Made by a program: the position numbers and the translations under genes | In this document: piece by piece, positions 48,616-60,094 of the stretch | How the letters are laid out: every line of letters starts with the position of its first letter | Numbering within the stretch: the stretch's first letter is position 1 | Notes under the pieces: model-generated | Told to the model about the DNA's origin: nothing | Database searches by the model: none | What the model saw: the letters and a program-made list of their open reading frames with translations, nothing else | Assembly (NCBI RefSeq): GCF_000161835.1 | Contig: NZ_GG697169.2 | Span: 3,077,809-3,141,808 of the forward strand | DNA from: Thalassobium sp. R2A62 | GTDB taxonomy: Bacteria; Pseudomonadota; Alphaproteobacteria; Rhodobacterales; Rhodobacteraceae | Reading direction: 5' to 3' | Length of the DNA stretch: 64,000 nt

Positions 48616-49491
48616 TCAGCGCAGGTGACCTATTGTAAAGGTAACAACCATCTTTTCCGCATCTAAATAAGCGCTTAGCGCGTCTGGATCTGGCTGGCGG
48701 TCAGTTTTTGTTTCCGCAGAAGCGAGACCGCCCGAGATAAACAGCGAATCGAGATCTTCGCTCAAGGCACCGGCAATGTCGGTGATGATGCCATCGCCGA
48801 TACAGATGATGCGGTCGTCTGAAATCGATTTCCCAAGGGATGCAAGCCGTCGCCGCGCCAAATCATAGATAGGCGGGTGGGGTTTGCCAAAATACAGGCT
48901 TTCACCGCCCATTTCGGTATAGAGAGCCGCCAATGCGCCAGCACACCATTCGCGCGTCTCTCCGCGATCAACCACAATGTCAGGGTTCGCGCACAACAGC
49001 TTGAGCCCCTTTTCCTTGGCATAAAGAAATTCGGGGCGGTTGATGTCCGGTTCGGCCATTGGATCAAATGGACCACAGCACACAATGCCTTCGGCCTGAA
49101 CCAACGGGACCTGCTGAATGTTCGCGGGCTCTTTGATGATTGTGAGCGGCTTGAAGAAGTCATCGTCGCGTGGGCTTTCGCCCATGAACCAGATCTTTTC
49201 ACCCACAACACCGCGGCACATCGCAGATCGGGCGCTGTCGCCTGAGGTTGCAATCACGTCATACGCGTCGTCTGGAACGCCCATACCGGCAATTTGGGTT
49301 GCGACACTGTCCCGAGGGCGCGGGGAATTGGTGACCAGCACCACAACACCGCCAGAGGCGCGAAAGTCTTGCATCGCCTGAACAGCCGCAGGGTGGGCTG
49401 TGATGCCGTTGTGGATACAGCCCCATAGATCGACAAAGGCCGCGTCATAGTTTGCAGAAATCTCAGAGAAATGCTCGATGATCTGGGTCAT
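48616..49491 (-). CDS. HAD-superfamily hydrolase (TIGR01459-like)
   Basis: A 291-residue phosphatase of HAD class IIA. Motif I appears as FVDLWGCIHNG (the second Asp of DxD is replaced by W-G spacing, as in this subfamily), motif II as VLVTNSPRP, and motif III/IV as FGKPHPPIYDLA and CIGDGIITDIAGA. The subfamily is found in alphaproteobacteria; its substrate, perhaps a sugar phosphate, is not settled. Monocistronic. Confidence 0.87.
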   Translation of the reverse strand: MTQIIEHFSEISANYDAAFVDLWGCIHNGITAHPAAVQAMQDFRASGGVVVLVTNSPRPRDSVATQIAGMGVPDDAYDVIATSGDSARSAMCRGVVGEKIWFMGESPRDDDFFKPLTIIKEPANIQQVPLVQAEGIVCCGPFDPMAEPDINRPEFLYAKEKGLKLLCANPDIVVDRGETREWCAGALAALYTEMGGESLYFGKPHPPIYDLARRRLASLGKSISDDRIICIGDGIITDIAGALSEDLDSLFISGGLASAETKTDRQPDPDALSAYLDAEKMVVTFTIGHLR

Positions 49492-49516
49492 AGGACGCGC
49501 CTTTTAGAATGAGAAA

Positions 49517-49542
49517 CGCCCCGTGCGGTGATGCAGGGGGCG
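49517..49542 (-). terminator. Probable terminator of ppaC
   Basis: On the minus strand CGCCCC (49542-49537) pairs with GGGGCG (49522-49517), followed by TTTCTC. The loop is long (14 bases) and the T-run short, so it is only moderately convincing. Confidence 0.5.
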
Positions 49543-49551
49543 CGAATTGGT

Positions 49552-50469
49552 TTAGACTTTGAGGTTCGGGATGATCTGCTTTTTGCGGCTCATCACGCCA
49601 GGCAGAACAACACTGTCGGCTGACACTGTCGCGTCAAAGCTCTTTTCCGCTACGCCCTTGGTCAGGTCGTTCGGGATCAGCATGGTTGCTTCTTCGTTCA
49701 GGATGTCGACGACAAACAGCAGAACCTGATCAACGCCGTCCTCGGCCGCCACGGTTGTCATCGTCTCCATCAGCGACGCTTTGCGGTCCAGAACGATCGC
49801 TGGCGCTGTTGTTTCTAGAACCGAGACGCGGAATTTGGTGTCACCAACAGCGTATTCTTTGGAATCCATCCGTAGCAATTCAGCGTCCGAGAATGCCGAT
49901 ACGTCAGATTTGGCAGCGAACATTTCGTCTGCATAGGCCGTCAGATCGAGGTCCAGCTCTTTGGCCAGTCCATGTGCCAACGCTTCGTCGGTCTGGGTTG
50001 TCGTCGGTGAGCGAAAGCCCAATGTGTCGGACAAAATGCACGACAGAACAGCACCTTTGATGTCGGTTGGCATCTGTGCCACGTCTTTGCCCATCAGTTC
50101 GTACATGATGGTGGCCGTACAGGCGAGCGGACGGATCGTGATGTCGATCGGGCCTTTGGTCTCGAGACCGCCGACCAGTTTGTGGTGGTCGATGATCGCC
50201 TGAACATCAGCATTGTTGATGTTCGTAGGCAGTTCCGCAGGGTTGTTTGTATCGACGATCACACAAGGCTCGTCATCTGCGACGTCGGCGATGATCACAG
50301 GTTTGTCGAACTTCCAACGGTCCAGCACAAAGGCGGCTTCGGTGTTCGGCTCGCCCAGCAAAACGGGTGTCGCCGGCGTGCCTTTGATCTGGTTCAGGTA
50401 CCATGACCAGATAATAGCAGAGCCTGTCGTGTCGGTGTCGGGGGCCTTGTGGCCAAATACTTTGATCAT
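49552..50469 (-). CDS. ppaC: Manganese-dependent inorganic pyrophosphatase
   Basis: A family II pyrophosphatase (DHH superfamily) that hydrolyses pyrophosphate in the cytoplasm. From ATG 50469 the 305-residue protein shows FGHKAPDTDTTGSA (metal ligands), VDTNNPAEL, IIDHHKLVGG (the DHH motif), LSDTLGFRSPTTT and the C-terminal DHHA2 end with SRKKQIIPNL. The upstream part of the frame to 50541 is not conserved, and GGAAAAG precedes the chosen ATG. Confidence 0.94.
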   Translation of the reverse strand: MIKVFGHKAPDTDTTGSAIIWSWYLNQIKGTPATPVLLGEPNTEAAFVLDRWKFDKPVIIADVADDEPCVIVDTNNPAELPTNINNADVQAIIDHHKLVGGLETKGPIDITIRPLACTATIMYELMGKDVAQMPTDIKGAVLSCILSDTLGFRSPTTTQTDEALAHGLAKELDLDLTAYADEMFAAKSDVSAFSDAELLRMDSKEYAVGDTKFRVSVLETTAPAIVLDRKASLMETMTTVAAEDGVDQVLLFVVDILNEEATMLIPNDLTKGVAEKSFDATVSADSVVLPGVMSRKKQIIPNLKV

Positions 50470-50559
50470 TTTCAACTTTTCCGTCGCGGATAGGGGTGTC
50501 TTTTCAAGCCGCCTTATAGGAAGGTCGTTGCAGCTTGTCACGGGGGCGAAGAGGCACGC

Positions 50560-51225
50560 ATGGCTGGTATGCGAGAAGCAGATTTATATGCACCAATCAA
50601 GGCGTTCCTGACGCGCCAAGGGTATGACGTCAAAGGCGAGATCGGCGCCGCAGACGTCATGGCGCTGCGTGATGGCGAACCGCCCGTGATTGTTGAGCTC
50701 AAGGTAGGGTTTTCGCTGACGCTGTTTCATCAGGCGATCACGCGGCTTGCGCTGACTGATTTGGTTTATATCGCGGTGTTCAAACCCAAAGGAAAACGCG
50801 CGCTCAAAGATAACGTGGCGATGGCGCGCAGGTTAGGGGTCGGCGTGCTGACCGTGCGCGAACGGGATGGCGCGGTCGAGGCGCAATGCGATCCGGGCCC
50901 CTACGCGCCGCGCAAGAACAAGAAAAAGCAGAGGCAGATGCTACGCGAATTTGAGCGTCGCGTTGGCGACCCGAACGAAGGCGGCGCAACCCGCCACGGC
51001 ATCATCACCGCCTACCGGCAGGACGCGATCCGCTGTGCGCGGTTTCTCGCTGTGCATGGTGCCAGCAAAGGGGCCAAAGTCGCGGAATGGACCGAGGTCC
51101 CCCATGCCACCCGCATCATGCGCGACGATCACTACGGTTGGTTCACCAAGGTGAGCAAAGGTATCTATGATCTGTCTGAACAGGGCCGCACAGGGTTAGG
51201 GGACTACGGGGATGTCACCGTCTAG
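50560..51225 (+). CDS. DUF2161 family PD-(D/E)XK-type protein
   Basis: A 221-residue protein of the DUF2161 family, predicted to have a PD-(D/E)XK nuclease-like fold: GAADVMALRDG then PPVIVELKVGF supplies D and E-x-K. The middle has a basic KNKKKQRQM segment, and the C-terminus resembles a winged helix (GWFTKVSKGIYDLSEQG). The family is common in Rhodobacterales and its substrate is unknown. It is divergent from ppaC and convergent with chrA. Confidence 0.85.
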   Translation: MAGMREADLYAPIKAFLTRQGYDVKGEIGAADVMALRDGEPPVIVELKVGFSLTLFHQAITRLALTDLVYIAVFKPKGKRALKDNVAMARRLGVGVLTVRERDGAVEAQCDPGPYAPRKNKKKQRQMLREFERRVGDPNEGGATRHGIITAYRQDAIRCARFLAVHGASKGAKVAEWTEVPHATRIMRDDHYGWFTKVSKGIYDLSEQGRTGLGDYGDVTV

Positions 51226-51236
51226 GCGGCAATTGT

Positions 51237-52514
51237 TCACAACAGCAGCCGCAAGGCTGCCCCTAGGATCGCCGCAACCATCAACACCTGAATGATGCCC
51301 CAATGCAGCCGGAACACCAAAAAGCAGCTTAGACCAAACAGAAACAGCGCCAACCATTCGACCGATGCGAAATCGGGCACCCACAGCGTGACAGGCCCCA
51401 GCTGCGTCCGGTTCACGTTTTGAAACAGGACGTGCAGCGCGAACCAAATCGACAGGTTCAGGATAACCCCCACAACGGCCGCAGTGATCGCCTTTAGCGC
51501 CCCTTTGAGCCTCGGTTGGGCCGAAATCCATTCGATGTAAGGGGCGCCTGCGAAAATCCACAAAAAGCATGGGGCAAAGGTCACCCATAGCGCAACAATC
51601 GCGGCGGACGCACCCAACAGAAACCCACCTTCTTTGAAACCTGCCAAAAATCCAACGAACTGCGTCACGAGGATCAGCGGCCCGGGCGTTGTTTCCGCCA
51701 ACCCTAGAGCGTCGACCATCTCGCCTGCGGTCAGCCATCCGAATTGCACTACGACGTCTTGGGCCATGTAGGCCAGAACCGCGTATGCGCCGCCAAACGT
51801 CACCACGGCTAGCGTTGAGAAAAACTTGCCCACTTCGACCAGAATATCAGGCGCGCCCCATTGGGCGAGAGCCAGCAAAGGCAGCAACCAAATCGCGAGC
51901 CAGCTGACAACAGTGCCCGTCGTTTTGCCGACCGAGACATGCGTCATGTCGACGTCCGTGTGTTCGTGGCGCCGGGTTCCGTAGAACCACCCAAAGAGCC
52001 CCGCAATCAAGACGATCAACGGATAGGGTACGGATAAAAAGAAGATCCCGACAAACGCGGCCGCGGCAATGACCCAATGCAGGTTCTCCGACAGCGCTTT
52101 TTTGGCCACACGAAACAGCGCCTCGACCACGATCACCAAAACCGCAGCTTTGATGCCGTAGAGCAGGGCTTCGACCAATGGCACGTTGCCAAAGGCCCCG
52201 TAGATCGCCGCGAGCGCCATGATGACAAACGCACCGGGGATCACAAACAAAAGGCCGGCGATCAATCCGCCCAATGTGCCGTGCAGCCGCCAACCTGCGT
52301 AGGTCGCCAGTTGCATCGCCTCTGGTCCGGGCAGCAGCATGCAGAAACTCAATGCGTTAAGGTACTGTTGCTCGGACAACCATTGACGGTCTTCGACGAC
52401 TTCTTTGTGCATCAATGCAATTTGCGCGGCTGGGCCGCCAAAGGACAGGATGCCGATTTTCCACCAAACTCGCGTTGCTTCGCCCAACGTCGGTGCTGAG
52501 TTAGAATGAGCCAT
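51237..52514 (-). CDS. chrA: Chromate efflux transporter
   Basis: A CHR-superfamily membrane transporter that expels chromate. The 425-residue protein has two homologous halves. The first includes GILSFGGPAAQIALMHKEVV and FCMLLPGPEAMQLATYAGWR; the second VVTFGGAYAVLAYMAQDVV and LGLAETTPGPLILVTQFVGF. About 10-12 membrane helices can be seen. ATG 52514 has AGGGAT before it; an earlier ATG overlaps the upstream gene. It lies 2 bases after the chromate-resistance gene, so they form an operon. Confidence 0.93.
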   Translation of the reverse strand: MAHSNSAPTLGEATRVWWKIGILSFGGPAAQIALMHKEVVEDRQWLSEQQYLNALSFCMLLPGPEAMQLATYAGWRLHGTLGGLIAGLLFVIPGAFVIMALAAIYGAFGNVPLVEALLYGIKAAVLVIVVEALFRVAKKALSENLHWVIAAAAFVGIFFLSVPYPLIVLIAGLFGWFYGTRRHEHTDVDMTHVSVGKTTGTVVSWLAIWLLPLLALAQWGAPDILVEVGKFFSTLAVVTFGGAYAVLAYMAQDVVVQFGWLTAGEMVDALGLAETTPGPLILVTQFVGFLAGFKEGGFLLGASAAIVALWVTFAPCFLWIFAGAPYIEWISAQPRLKGALKAITAAVVGVILNLSIWFALHVLFQNVNRTQLGPVTLWVPDFASVEWLALFLFGLSCFLVFRLHWGIIQVLMVAAILGAALRLLL

Positions 52515-52516
52515 AT

Positions 52517-53335
52517 CTATCCCTTTGACGCTGTAGCGGGCCAATCATGCCCTTCGTTTGTCGCATCGCGCGCCCACCGGTAGAACGCATCATATAACGT
52601 CATGCCGGCCTCTAACTGTTCCAAGTCGTCCCGATACATGCGGGACAGCCCGAGCGATGCCGCCAAGAGGCCTGCAGCCTCGGGCGCCAAGTCATGTTTG
52701 TTGTTATCTGCTGCACGAACCACCAGCGCCAACCGATCTAATGCGGCGTGACTGATACCAAACTCTTGGATCATCGTGTCAAAGGTGCAGTGGTCGCCGC
52801 GATGGCTCCAGAACACATTCTCAATATCAAAAGGTGTCACGTCAAAACGTTCGGCAACATTCGCGACTTGGGAGGCGCTTACAAACAGGATCTGGGCCTT
52901 GGGGTCGATGAACCGCCGGATCAGCCACGGACAGGCGGTGCGGTCAATCTTGGGTCTTTGGCGGGTGACCCAAACAGTGCCACCGGCCGTGTCGGCGGTC
53001 GGCACCTTTTGGGCGTCGACCATTGGGTATCCGGCATCGCGCCATCCAAATTGACCGCCTTCGAGAACTTCGGCCTGAACCCCACAGTTGCGCAGCAGTG
53101 CCGCAGCACCCTGACTGATCTTCAGACCCTTCTGACAGTAGATGACAACCATCTTGCCGTGCAGATCATCTGCCAAATCCGTGACGGTCTGGAATGGATG
53201 GCGGTAGGCGCCGGGGATCAGCCTGGGATCGTCGTCAAAGTCTTCGTTGATGCGCACATCAAGCAAGACAGGACAGTCAGGTGTCCCCATCAATCGGGAC
53301 AAATTAGCCACGGATATTTCGTTGTACGACGCCAT
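52517..53335 (-). CDS. Rhodanese / chromate-resistance (ChrB C-terminal) fusion protein
   Basis: A 272-residue protein. Residues 1-110 are a rhodanese domain with the active-site cysteine in VVIYCQKGLKISQG. Residues about 125-265 are the ChrB C-terminal domain with DRTACPWLIRRFIDPKAQILFV and HRGDHCTFDTMI. ChrB proteins sense or help reduce chromate; this fusion, placed directly before chrA, probably serves the same resistance. ATG 53335 has GGAGG before it. Confidence 0.87.
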   Translation of the reverse strand: MASYNEISVANLSRLMGTPDCPVLLDVRINEDFDDDPRLIPGAYRHPFQTVTDLADDLHGKMVVIYCQKGLKISQGAAALLRNCGVQAEVLEGGQFGWRDAGYPMVDAQKVPTADTAGGTVWVTRQRPKIDRTACPWLIRRFIDPKAQILFVSASQVANVAERFDVTPFDIENVFWSHRGDHCTFDTMIQEFGISHAALDRLALVVRAADNNKHDLAPEAAGLLAASLGLSRMYRDDLEQLEAGMTLYDAFYRWARDATNEGHDWPATASKG

Positions 53336-53447
53336 AAAGCATCCTCCGGAGAAAGGTTGAAACTGGAAGGATGCAAGGTTTTGCTGGCGCCTCACGAGAC
53401 CCCTGCGCGCCCCTGACGCATGTTGGTATTCGACATTTGTTTCTCTG

Positions 53448-53962
53448 TCAAACGCGGGGCCACCCCCGGTGCGGGCGGCGCGGTTGCGCTGTTTCCCGTT
53501 CGCCCAACATCCTCAGTCGAGGTTTGTGGCATGCGCCATAAAGGTACTTGGCCCACAGCGCGAAAGCGAAGGTCAGCACGCCGCATCTATCTCGATCTCA
53601 TCGGTCAGTCGGCTGCCTGTTTCTGTTTTTGTGACCGTCAATGTATGCTGCCAATTTTTGACGCCAGCTCCGCGTTCTAACGAGCGTAGAACCATGTGTT
53701 CGTCATCGCACTCTAAGACTTCCATGAAATACGGCTGTTGCGGTAGTTTGCCGAACAGCGAAACCATGACATCCATCCTTTGACCGGTCTTTGTGCGCCC
53801 CGACGGTAGCACGTCGAACGTCGCGTATCCCTTCATGATTTTCGCCAATGCACCATAGTCCGTCGCGAGCGCCCAAACTTTGGGGGCATGGGCGGCATAG
53901 TCGCTGATGACAGTTACTTTTTTCACGCGGTGATCCCAATTGCTGTCGACATGCTGTCGCAT
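53448..53962 (-). pseudogene. SRPBCC-family gene with a frameshift near its 3' end
   Basis: The frame from about 53962 reads VKKVTVISDYAAHAPKVWAL and TKTETGSRLTDEIEIDAAC, then stops at 53573. In the next frame the expected continuation is present: GVLTFAFALWAKYLYGACHK and on to a stop at 53448-53450. One missing base around 53580 (GCGGCG for GCGGGCG) explains both. SRPBCC proteins bind hydrophobic ligands in a helix-grip fold. The start is uncertain: GTG at 53926 or ATG at 53962. It could be a real loss or a sequencing error in a G-run. Confidence 0.65.
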
Positions 53963-54125
53963 TTGCAATTGCCCGAAAAGCCCCCACAGCGTGGCGATCA
54001 GTTCGTGAACCAAGGTGGATCGAGGACCCCCGAAATTACTCGGACATAGACCGTGTCGCAATTTGCGGTGGTCGTCTCAAAAATAAAAAAATCAAAACAG
54101 AGCGAAAAACCAAAGGGCCCGCCTG

Positions 54126-54154
54126 TTGACTCGGCCCCATGACCTCCTTACGTA
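54126..54154 (+). promoter_or_regulatory. Likely promoter of groESL
   Basis: TTGACT (54126-54131) and TACGTA (54149-54154) are 17 bases apart and lie just upstream of the CIRCE element, so the repressor site would cover the transcription start. Confidence 0.5.
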
Positions 54155-54161
54155 TCTGCCG

Positions 54162-54188
54162 TTAGCACTCGCCAGAGGTGAGTGATAA
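54162..54188 (+). promoter_or_regulatory. CIRCE element, HrcA operator of groESL
   Basis: TTAGCACTC (54162-54170), nine bases, then GAGTGATAA (54180-54188). This matches the CIRCE consensus TTAGCACTC-N9-GAGTGCTAA at 17 of 18 positions. HrcA binds it and releases it on heat shock when GroEL is occupied with unfolded protein. Confidence 0.93.
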
Positions 54189-54244
54189 CGCCTCTCGAAC
54201 GAGGGGCTTGGGAGAAACTGTTAGACTCAAGGGAGCCTACACCA

Positions 54245-54532
54245 ATGGCATTGAAACCGCTTCAAGACCGCGTAACGGTCCGCCGCATCGAAAGCGAAGA
54301 GAAAACTGCGGGTGGTCTGATCATCCCCGACACTGCAAAAGAAAAGCCTGCTGAGGGCATCGTTGTTGCAGTGGGCGAAGGCGCACGCAAAGACAGCGGC
54401 GAGCTGATCGCGATGACGCTGAAAGCTGACGACAAAATCCTGTTCGGCAAATGGTCCGGCACAGAGATCACTGTCGACGGCGAAGAGCTGTTGATCATGA
54501 AAGAGAGCGACGTACTGGGCATCCTGTCCTAA
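54245..54532 (+). CDS. groES: Co-chaperonin GroES
   Basis: The 95-residue lid of the GroEL chamber. It starts [21 protein letters not shown] and has the mobile loop [15 protein letters not shown] that contacts GroEL. ATG 54245 has GGGAG upstream; the longer frame from 54182 begins in the CIRCE leader. It is followed by groEL after 45 bases and is regulated by CIRCE. Confidence 0.97.
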   Translation: MALKPLQDRVTVRRIESEEKTAGGLIIPDTAKEKPAEGIVVAVGEGARKDSGELIAMTLKADDKILFGKWSGTEITVDGEELLIMKESDVLGILS

Positions 54533-54565
54533 TCCGTCCCCTTTCGCACAAATTCTAATTTCTAA

Positions 54566-56221
<1,656 letters not shown>

Positions 56222-56262
56222 ATCACGTCTTCCTTCGGGAAGATGTCGCTATACGATTAAAG

Positions 56263-56291
56263 AAGGGCTCGCTTTTTGCGGGCCCTTTTTT
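56263..56291 (+). terminator. Intrinsic terminator of groESL
   Basis: GGGCTCGC (56265-56272) pairs with GCGGGCCC (56278-56285), with one G-T pair and a 5-base loop, followed by six T. Confidence 0.87.
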
Positions 56292-56402
56292 GTCTTAGGC
56301 CCCTCACCGACGTTCTCGCCCGCCCACACGGCTCACTCAGAGTTTATTCGAAGAGCCACATGGGGCGTTGTGGTTGGTGGTTGATTGGCGCAAGTGTGGG
56401 GC

Positions 56403-57242
56403 ATGCGCTTGATCCTGACTGTGACCCTTGTGATGATCGCCTTTGCGGCGAATTCCGTGCTCAACCGGATGGCTCTGGTTGGGGCTGAGATGGGCCCTGC
56501 CAGCTTTGCCGCTGTGCGTTTGCTCTCTGGCGCAATCGCCCTTTGGCTTTTGATACGTTTGCGTCGCTCTGGACGGATCGCATTCGATGCAATGGGCGCA
56601 GGGTCGCTGCTGGTCTATGCGATCGGGTTCTCCTTTGCGTATGTCACGCTCGATGCGGGTGCCGGTGCGTTGATTTTGTTTGGTGTGGTGCAGGTGACCA
56701 TGTTCGCCGGTGCGCTGATTGCGGGCGAAACTGTCCCCGCGCGCCGCTATGTTGGCGCGGCTATGGCACTGATCGGGCTTGCTTATTTGCTGTGGCCCAG
56801 TGCGGCTGTGGCGCCTGATCTGGGTGGCGCGGCTCTTATGGTTATCGCAGCGATCGCGTGGGGCATCTATTCGCTACACGGGCGCGGCGCTTCAGACCCT
56901 TTGGCATTGACGGGGTCGAACTTTGTGTTCGCTGTGCCGGTTGGCGTTTTGATCGCATTGATCTGGCGCGATGCCATGCCTGTTGATGGCGTTGTCTTGG
57001 CAGTGCTTGCGGGTGCCATTACGTCGGGTTTGGGCTACGCCCTTTGGTATCACGTCTTGCCGCAAATCACGCCGAGCGTCGCAGCCGTCGCCCAGCTGAC
57101 TGTGCCAGTGATTGCCGTCTTGGGTGGCGTCGTGTTCCTGTCCGAACCGCTTACCATTCAGTTGGTCATTGCGGCATGCTTGGTCCTCGGCGGGATCGTC
57201 GTGTCGCTTATTTCAATATCGGCTCTAGTGCGTCGTAGCTAA
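56403..57242 (+). CDS. DMT/EamA-family transporter
   Basis: A 279-residue inner-membrane protein with about ten hydrophobic helices in two EamA repeats, a drug/metabolite exporter. First repeat: AANSVLNRMALVGAEMGPASFAAVR; second: AAIAWGIYSLHGRGASDPL and LGYALWYHVLPQITPSVAAVAQLTVPV. ATG 56403 is chosen; a TTG at 56385 would add six residues. The substrate is unknown. The 3' end overlaps the convergent Nudix gene by 35 bases. Confidence 0.88.
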   Translation: MRLILTVTLVMIAFAANSVLNRMALVGAEMGPASFAAVRLLSGAIALWLLIRLRRSGRIAFDAMGAGSLLVYAIGFSFAYVTLDAGAGALILFGVVQVTMFAGALIAGETVPARRYVGAAMALIGLAYLLWPSAAVAPDLGGAALMVIAAIAWGIYSLHGRGASDPLALTGSNFVFAVPVGVLIALIWRDAMPVDGVVLAVLAGAITSGLGYALWYHVLPQITPSVAAVAQLTVPVIAVLGGVVFLSEPLTIQLVIAACLVLGGIVVSLISISALVRRS

Positions 57243-57651
57243 GCGGCGTATCGTCCCACGCAACGCTGGCGAGCGACTTTGGCCGCAATGTCAGCGTCTC
57301 TAGCTCTGCGCGCGTGACCCACCGCCGATGATTGACGATGCCCTCTGGGTCGGTCCAGTTGGGGTCAATGTCGGGTTGATCCACCGTGCAACGAAAGAAC
57401 ACCTCTATCTGATGAAAATCACGGTCCTTGTCGTGGAATTCATTGATCAGGCAGGGTGCCCCAACCACGACAGTCAAACCCGTTTCTTCTAGTACTTCGC
57501 GCGCGAGGTTATCGGGCAAGGACGCATGTGGCTCGACCCCGCCGCCAGGTGCACACCACAGACGTGTATGACCTGGCCATGCATTGACGATCAGCAGGCG
57601 ATCTTGGTGAAGGATAACGGCACGCGCCGCGATACGGGGTGGATTGGGCAT
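57208..57651 (-). CDS. Nudix hydrolase
   Basis: A 147-residue hydrolase of nucleoside diphosphate derivatives. The Nudix box reads GGGVEPHASLPDNLAREVLEETGL, matching G-x5-E-x7-R-E-x2-E-E-x-G apart from a one-residue offset at the first glutamate (VEPHASL). Substrate unknown. It overlaps the DMT gene by 35 bases at the 3' ends, and is divergent from the lipase-like gene. Confidence 0.88.
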   Translation of the reverse strand: MPNPPRIAARAVILHQDRLLIVNAWPGHTRLWCAPGGGVEPHASLPDNLAREVLEETGLTVVVGAPCLINEFHDKDRDFHQIEVFFRCTVDQPDIDPNWTDPEGIVNHRRWVTRAELETLTLRPKSLASVAWDDTPLSYDALEPILK

Positions 57652-57729
57652 AGTTTCGACCTACACCGCGACGTAAGGTCAAACAATCCATACCTTACAT
57701 GACGTGAACGTAAGCTTATATTGGGCGGT

Positions 57730-58491
57730 ATGAAACGAATTGTACTGATCAGCATGGCCTTCGCCAGCCTCTTGGGCATTGGTGGGCTCTTTGCCGTGGC
57801 CCAAGAGAACGAGCCGAGCCGGCAGGACGAATGTGTCGTGTTGCTGCACGGCCTAGCCCGCAGCGAAATCAGCTTTCTCGTGATGGAAGAAGTGCTGAAA
57901 AGCGCAGGATATAAGACAGTAAACACGGGCTACCCCTCGACCACCGCTACGATCCAAACGCTTGTGGTCGAGACGCTGCCAGACGCGGTCGCGCAATGTG
58001 GGCCACGCAAGGTGCACTTTGTCACTCATTCAATGGGTGGGATTCTGGCGCGGGCATGGTTGGGCGACAACCGTCCTGCAGACATGGGGCGCGTGGTGAT
58101 GTTGTCACCGCCGAACCAAGGGTCTGAACTGGTCGATATCTTTGGTGAATTTGACCCGTTCGTTTGGGTGAATGGACCCGCGGGTCTCCAGCTTGGCACA
58201 GATGAGAACGACTACGTAAACCGGCTTGATCTGGCGCGGTTCGATCTGGGGATCATCGCGGGCGACCGCACTTTGAACCCCGTGTATTCTGCGCTGATCG
58301 AAGGGCCGGACGATGGCAAGGTTTCAGTCGCGTCCACACGTCTCGAAGGGATGGACGATCACATCGTTTTGCCCGTCACCCATACGTTCATGATGAACAA
58401 TCCGCTGGTGATTGCCGAGGTTCAGGCGTTTCTCGAAAACGGCCGCTTTGATCACGACCTATCAATGACCGACCTGATTTTTGGGGATTAA
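57730..58491 (+). CDS. Exported lipase-like alpha/beta hydrolase
   Basis: A 253-residue hydrolase with a signal peptide ([24 protein letters not shown]). The oxyanion motif is [11 protein letters not shown], the nucleophile is [12 protein letters not shown] (Ser in THSMGG), and the catalytic His is in [11 protein letters not shown]. It resembles the triacylglycerol lipase/PGAP1-like group. The ATG at 57730 is favoured over a TTG nine bases earlier. Its stop overlaps that of the convergent purK. Confidence 0.82.
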   Translation: MKRIVLISMAFASLLGIGGLFAVAQENEPSRQDECVVLLHGLARSEISFLVMEEVLKSAGYKTVNTGYPSTTATIQTLVVETLPDAVAQCGPRKVHFVTHSMGGILARAWLGDNRPADMGRVVMLSPPNQGSELVDIFGEFDPFVWVNGPAGLQLGTDENDYVNRLDLARFDLGIIAGDRTLNPVYSALIEGPDDGKVSVASTRLEGMDDHIVLPVTHTFMMNNPLVIAEVQAFLENGRFDHDLSMTDLIFGD

Positions 58492-59552
58492 GACGCTGGC
58501 CCAGTGACGCGGTTGATGTGACCCATCTTGCGGCCTGCTTTGACGTCAGCTTTGCCGTACAAGTGGATCGCAGTTGCCGTTCCCGCAATCTCGGGGATCC
58601 GGTCCACATCATCGCCGATCAGGTTTTCCATCTCGACGTTTGAATGGCGGCTGCCGTCACCCAATGGCCAACCCGCAACCGCACGAATGTGTTGTTCGAA
58701 TTGATCGGTGACACAGCCGTTCTGGGTCCAGTGTCCCGAGTTGTGCACTCGTGGTGCGATCTCGTTTACGATCAGACCACGCGGCGTGACAAAAAGCTCG
58801 ACACCCAGAACACCCACATACTCCAATTCATTGAGTATCTTTGCGGCCAACAGAACCGCATCTGTGCGCTGGGCCGGTGACAGCCGCGCAGGCACAGTCG
58901 TCGTGTGCAAAATACCATCGCGGTGCACGTTCTCACCGGGGTCAAAGCACGAAATTGCGCCGTTGGCAGTGCGGGCTGCGACAACCGACACCTCATGGGT
59001 GAATTCAATGAACCCTTCGAGAACGCTGGGGGCGTCCGCCATGTCTGCCCATGCGGCGGCAGGATCGGTGTCTGCGGTCAGACGCGACTGGCCCTTGCCA
59101 TCATAGCCAAACCGGCGGGTTTTTAGGATGCTGGGCACCCCGATCTGATCAATAGCTTTGACCAGATCATCTAGGTTTTCCACATTCGCGAACGGCGCTG
59201 TAGCCAGCCCAAGGCCGTTCAAGAACGCCTTTTCCGTCATCCGGTCTTGGGATGTGGCCAACGCACGGCGGTTGGGATGCACAGGGCGCAGGGCCTCGAT
59301 GACATCCAATGCTTCGGCAGGGATGTTTTCAAATTCGTAGGTGATGACATCGACCGACTGGGCAAAGGCAGTCAGTGCCACATGATCATCATAAGCCGCT
59401 GTCGTGACATGGTGGGCCACGTCGCCAGCAGGTGGGTTCGCACTGGGTTCAAAGATGTGGGTCTTGATGCCCAAACGCGCGGCCGCGACAGACAACATGC
59501 GGCCCAATTGGCCACCGCCCAAAATACCAATCGTATCGCCGGTCCTTAGCAT
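58488..59552 (-). CDS. purK: N5-carboxyaminoimidazole ribonucleotide synthase
   Basis: PurK uses ATP and bicarbonate to make N5-CAIR from AIR in purine synthesis. The 354-residue ATP-grasp protein starts [24 protein letters not shown] and has [28 protein letters not shown] segments and [15 protein letters not shown]. Its ATG shares a base with the purE stop (TAATG), so the pair is coupled. The longer frame to 59594 runs into purE. Confidence 0.95.
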   Translation of the reverse strand: MLRTGDTIGILGGGQLGRMLSVAAARLGIKTHIFEPSANPPAGDVAHHVTTAAYDDHVALTAFAQSVDVITYEFENIPAEALDVIEALRPVHPNRRALATSQDRMTEKAFLNGLGLATAPFANVENLDDLVKAIDQIGVPSILKTRRFGYDGKGQSRLTADTDPAAAWADMADAPSVLEGFIEFTHEVSVVAARTANGAISCFDPGENVHRDGILHTTTVPARLSPAQRTDAVLLAAKILNELEYVGVLGVELFVTPRGLIVNEIAPRVHNSGHWTQNGCVTDQFEQHIRAVAGWPLGDGSRHSNVEMENLIGDDVDRIPEIAGTATAIHLYGKADVKAGRKMGHINRVTGPAS

Positions 59553-60031
59553 TATGGCGCGTCCGGAATTGAGGCAGAGAGCGCCGCGCGCCACGCATCC
59601 AACCGTTCGGCCAGAGCGGAGTCAGACGTGGCCAAGATGCCAGCTGCCATCAGGCCCGCGTTCGCCGCACCAGCTGTCCCGATCGCCATTGTTGCAACCG
59701 GATAGCCCTTGGGCATTTGCACGATCGAATACAGGCTATCGACGCCAGATAGCGCCTTGGTTTGGACCGGAACACCTACAACCGGCACGCGTGTCTTGGA
59801 CGCCATCATACCAGGTAGATGTGCGGCACCACCGGCGCCCGCGATAATCACCTTGAGCCCGCGATCAGCGGCGGTCTTGCCGTACTCCCACAGTCGGTCA
59901 GGGGTGCGGTGCGCCGAGACGATCTTGGTCTCATAGGCGATGCCCAATTCATCGAGAATGGTTGCGGCTTCTTGCATGGTCGGCCAGTCCGACGTGCTGC
60001 CCATGATGATGCCTACGGTGATATCGGTCAT
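59552..60031 (-). CDS. purE: 5-(carboxyamino)imidazole ribonucleotide mutase
   Basis: PurE converts N5-CAIR to CAIR, the step after PurK. The 159-residue protein begins [22 protein letters not shown], and has SAHRTPDRL (catalytic His), [15 protein letters not shown] and [24 protein letters not shown]. Full length, first gene of purEK. Confidence 0.97.
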   Translation of the reverse strand: MTDITVGIIMGSTSDWPTMQEAATILDELGIAYETKIVSAHRTPDRLWEYGKTAADRGLKVIIAGAGGAAHLPGMMASKTRVPVVGVPVQTKALSGVDSLYSIVQMPKGYPVATMAIGTAGAANAGLMAAGILATSDSALAERLDAWRAALSASIPDAP

Positions 60032-60094
60032 AATGACCCCCTGATCTAAGGAAGCGGCACTATAGCTAGCATGCTGTAGGGTTCAATCACGGAA

